Assembly: GCF_900104535.1 (NCBI RefSeq)
Contig: NZ_LT629710.1
Span: 4,871,501-4,935,500, forward strand
DNA: 64,000 bases
From: Nakamurella panacisegetis
GTDB taxonomy: Bacteria; Actinomycetota; Actinomycetes; Mycobacteriales; Nakamurellaceae
Reading direction: 5' to 3'
The notes under the pieces were generated by a model, which saw only the letters and a list, made by a program, of their open reading frames with translations, made no database searches and was not told the origin of the DNA. The position numbers and the translations under genes were made by a program. Shown one piece after another: positions 63,466 to 64,000 of the stretch (its first letter is position 1; the number at the start of each line of letters is the position of its first letter).

Positions 63466-64000
63466 ATGGCTGAAGACATCGCTGATCACAATCCCCCCAC
63501 CGTCCCGGGCGCCCCGAACCGCCGCCGATTCCTGGCTGCGGCCGGCGCCGCCGGGATCGGTTTCGCCGGACTGAGCCTGAGTGCAGCACCCCCGGCCTCA
63601 GGCGCCTCCCCGGCTGAGTCCCGGACCCGGCCGGGGTGGTCGCCCCGCCCGGCGGGCGATCCGCTGACCACCCCACGCGTGGCCGGGTTGCACCTGCAGT
63701 TCGGGGCCGACGCCGCCACCCAGGTCACCGTGTCCTGGCATTCCCTCCAGCCGGTGCACCGCCCCCGCGTGCTGCTGGGCACCATCGACGGCGAATTCCT
63801 CCGGGCCGTGGACGCCGAGACCGTCAGCTACACCGACGCCAAGTCCGGGCAGGTCGTCAATGCCCACCACGCGAAGTTCACCCGGCTGAGGGCGGGCACC
63901 GACTACCTGTACGCCGCCGGCCACGACGGCGCCGAACCCGAATTCGCGACGTTCCGCACCGCGCCGAAGGGTCGGGCCAAGTTCACCTTCACCAGCTTCG
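63466..64000 (+). CDS. Tat-exported purple acid phosphatase-like metallophosphoesterase (3' end beyond the window)
   Basis: First 178 residues only. Twin-arginine signal NRRRFLAAAG (R19-R21), then the fibronectin-III-like N-terminal domain typical of purple acid phosphatases (LHLQFGADAATQVTVSWHS, then RVLLG, YLYAAGHDGA, FRTAPKG split over about 75-170). The catalytic metallophosphatase domain lies beyond 64000. A candidate PHO box lies just upstream. Confidence 0.82.
   Translation, partial: MAEDIADHNPPTVPGAPNRRRFLAAAGAAGIGFAGLSLSAAPPASGASPAESRTRPGWSPRPAGDPLTTPRVAGLHLQFGADAATQVTVSWHSLQPVHRPRVLLGTIDGEFLRAVDAETVSYTDAKSGQVVNAHHAKFTRLRAGTDYLYAAGHDGAEPEFATFRTAPKGRAKFTFTSF

Overview
The window is chromosomal DNA from a high-GC actinobacterium, with roughly 70 % GC, GC-rich third codon positions and frequent GTG/TTG starts. 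The gene content and order are typical of Actinomycetia: paired clpP1/clpP2 with tig and clpX, a 180-kDa-class NAD-dependent glutamate dehydrogenase, an EttA-type ABC-F protein next to an SSB, a DsbA-like protein of the mycothiol-dependent nitroreductase type, a CtaJ-like oxidase subunit and a truncated hemoglobin O. From memory, the block from clpX to ssb (about 10.0-45.7 kb) follows the Mycobacterium tuberculosis interval Rv2457c-Rv2478c, with local replacements. That makes a Nakamurella/Geodermatophilus/Frankia-like relative plausible, but no 16S gene is present to fix the genus.

Layout. 1-9.3 kb: 3' part of the 2-oxoglutarate dehydrogenase E2 gene, an SDR epimerase, a leftward overlapping run recO-uppS-permease-permease partner, then a membrane protein, a GNAT and fdhD. 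9.3-15 kb: a lipoprotein, then clpX, clpP2, clpP1 and tig leftward, with clear hairpins between transcripts. 15-20 kb: a secreted class A beta-lactamase-fold hydrolase with six C-terminal repeats, an ABC-type binding lipoprotein, an esterase and small proteins. 20.2-25.7 kb: tRNA-Pro and tRNA-Gly, a divergent XRE-cupin regulator/BenE transporter pair sharing a 20-nt near-palindrome, a pyrophosphate-dependent phosphofructokinase, an Eis-like acetyltransferase and a disordered protein. 25.7-36.9 kb: universal stress protein, DsbA-like protein, PepN, DUF5130-like protein, CtaJ-like protein, an MFS transporter, a 970-bp lower-GC gap, an HNH nuclease, GlbO, an alpha-glucosidase and a NodB deacetylase. 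36.9-48.2 kb: thioesterase pair, NAD-GDH, EttA, SSB and a CopD/CtaG membrane protein. 48.2-64 kb: tRNA-Arg, a YVTN/phosphoesterase with an ABC-2 exporter, three consecutive cyclic-di-GMP genes (GGDEF, EAL-DICT, GAF-EAL), a 23S rRNA methyltransferase, a DMT exporter, a second phosphoesterase, a lipoprotein and the start of a Tat-exported purple acid phosphatase.

The housekeeping half joins proteolysis, cell-wall lipid carrier synthesis, recombination, respiration and glutamate catabolism. The right end looks adaptive: c-di-GMP turnover beside extracellular phosphoesterases with candidate 11-nt-period PHO boxes. The most unusual item is a 51-codon gene at 32512-32667. It has a strong Shine-Dalgarno sequence and encodes three near-identical Arg-Gly-Gly-Arg-Phe-Gly-Phe units. 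It sits alone in the lower-GC gap, downstream of a CRP/GlxR-like palindrome. No transposase, integrase, CRISPR array or rRNA was seen.
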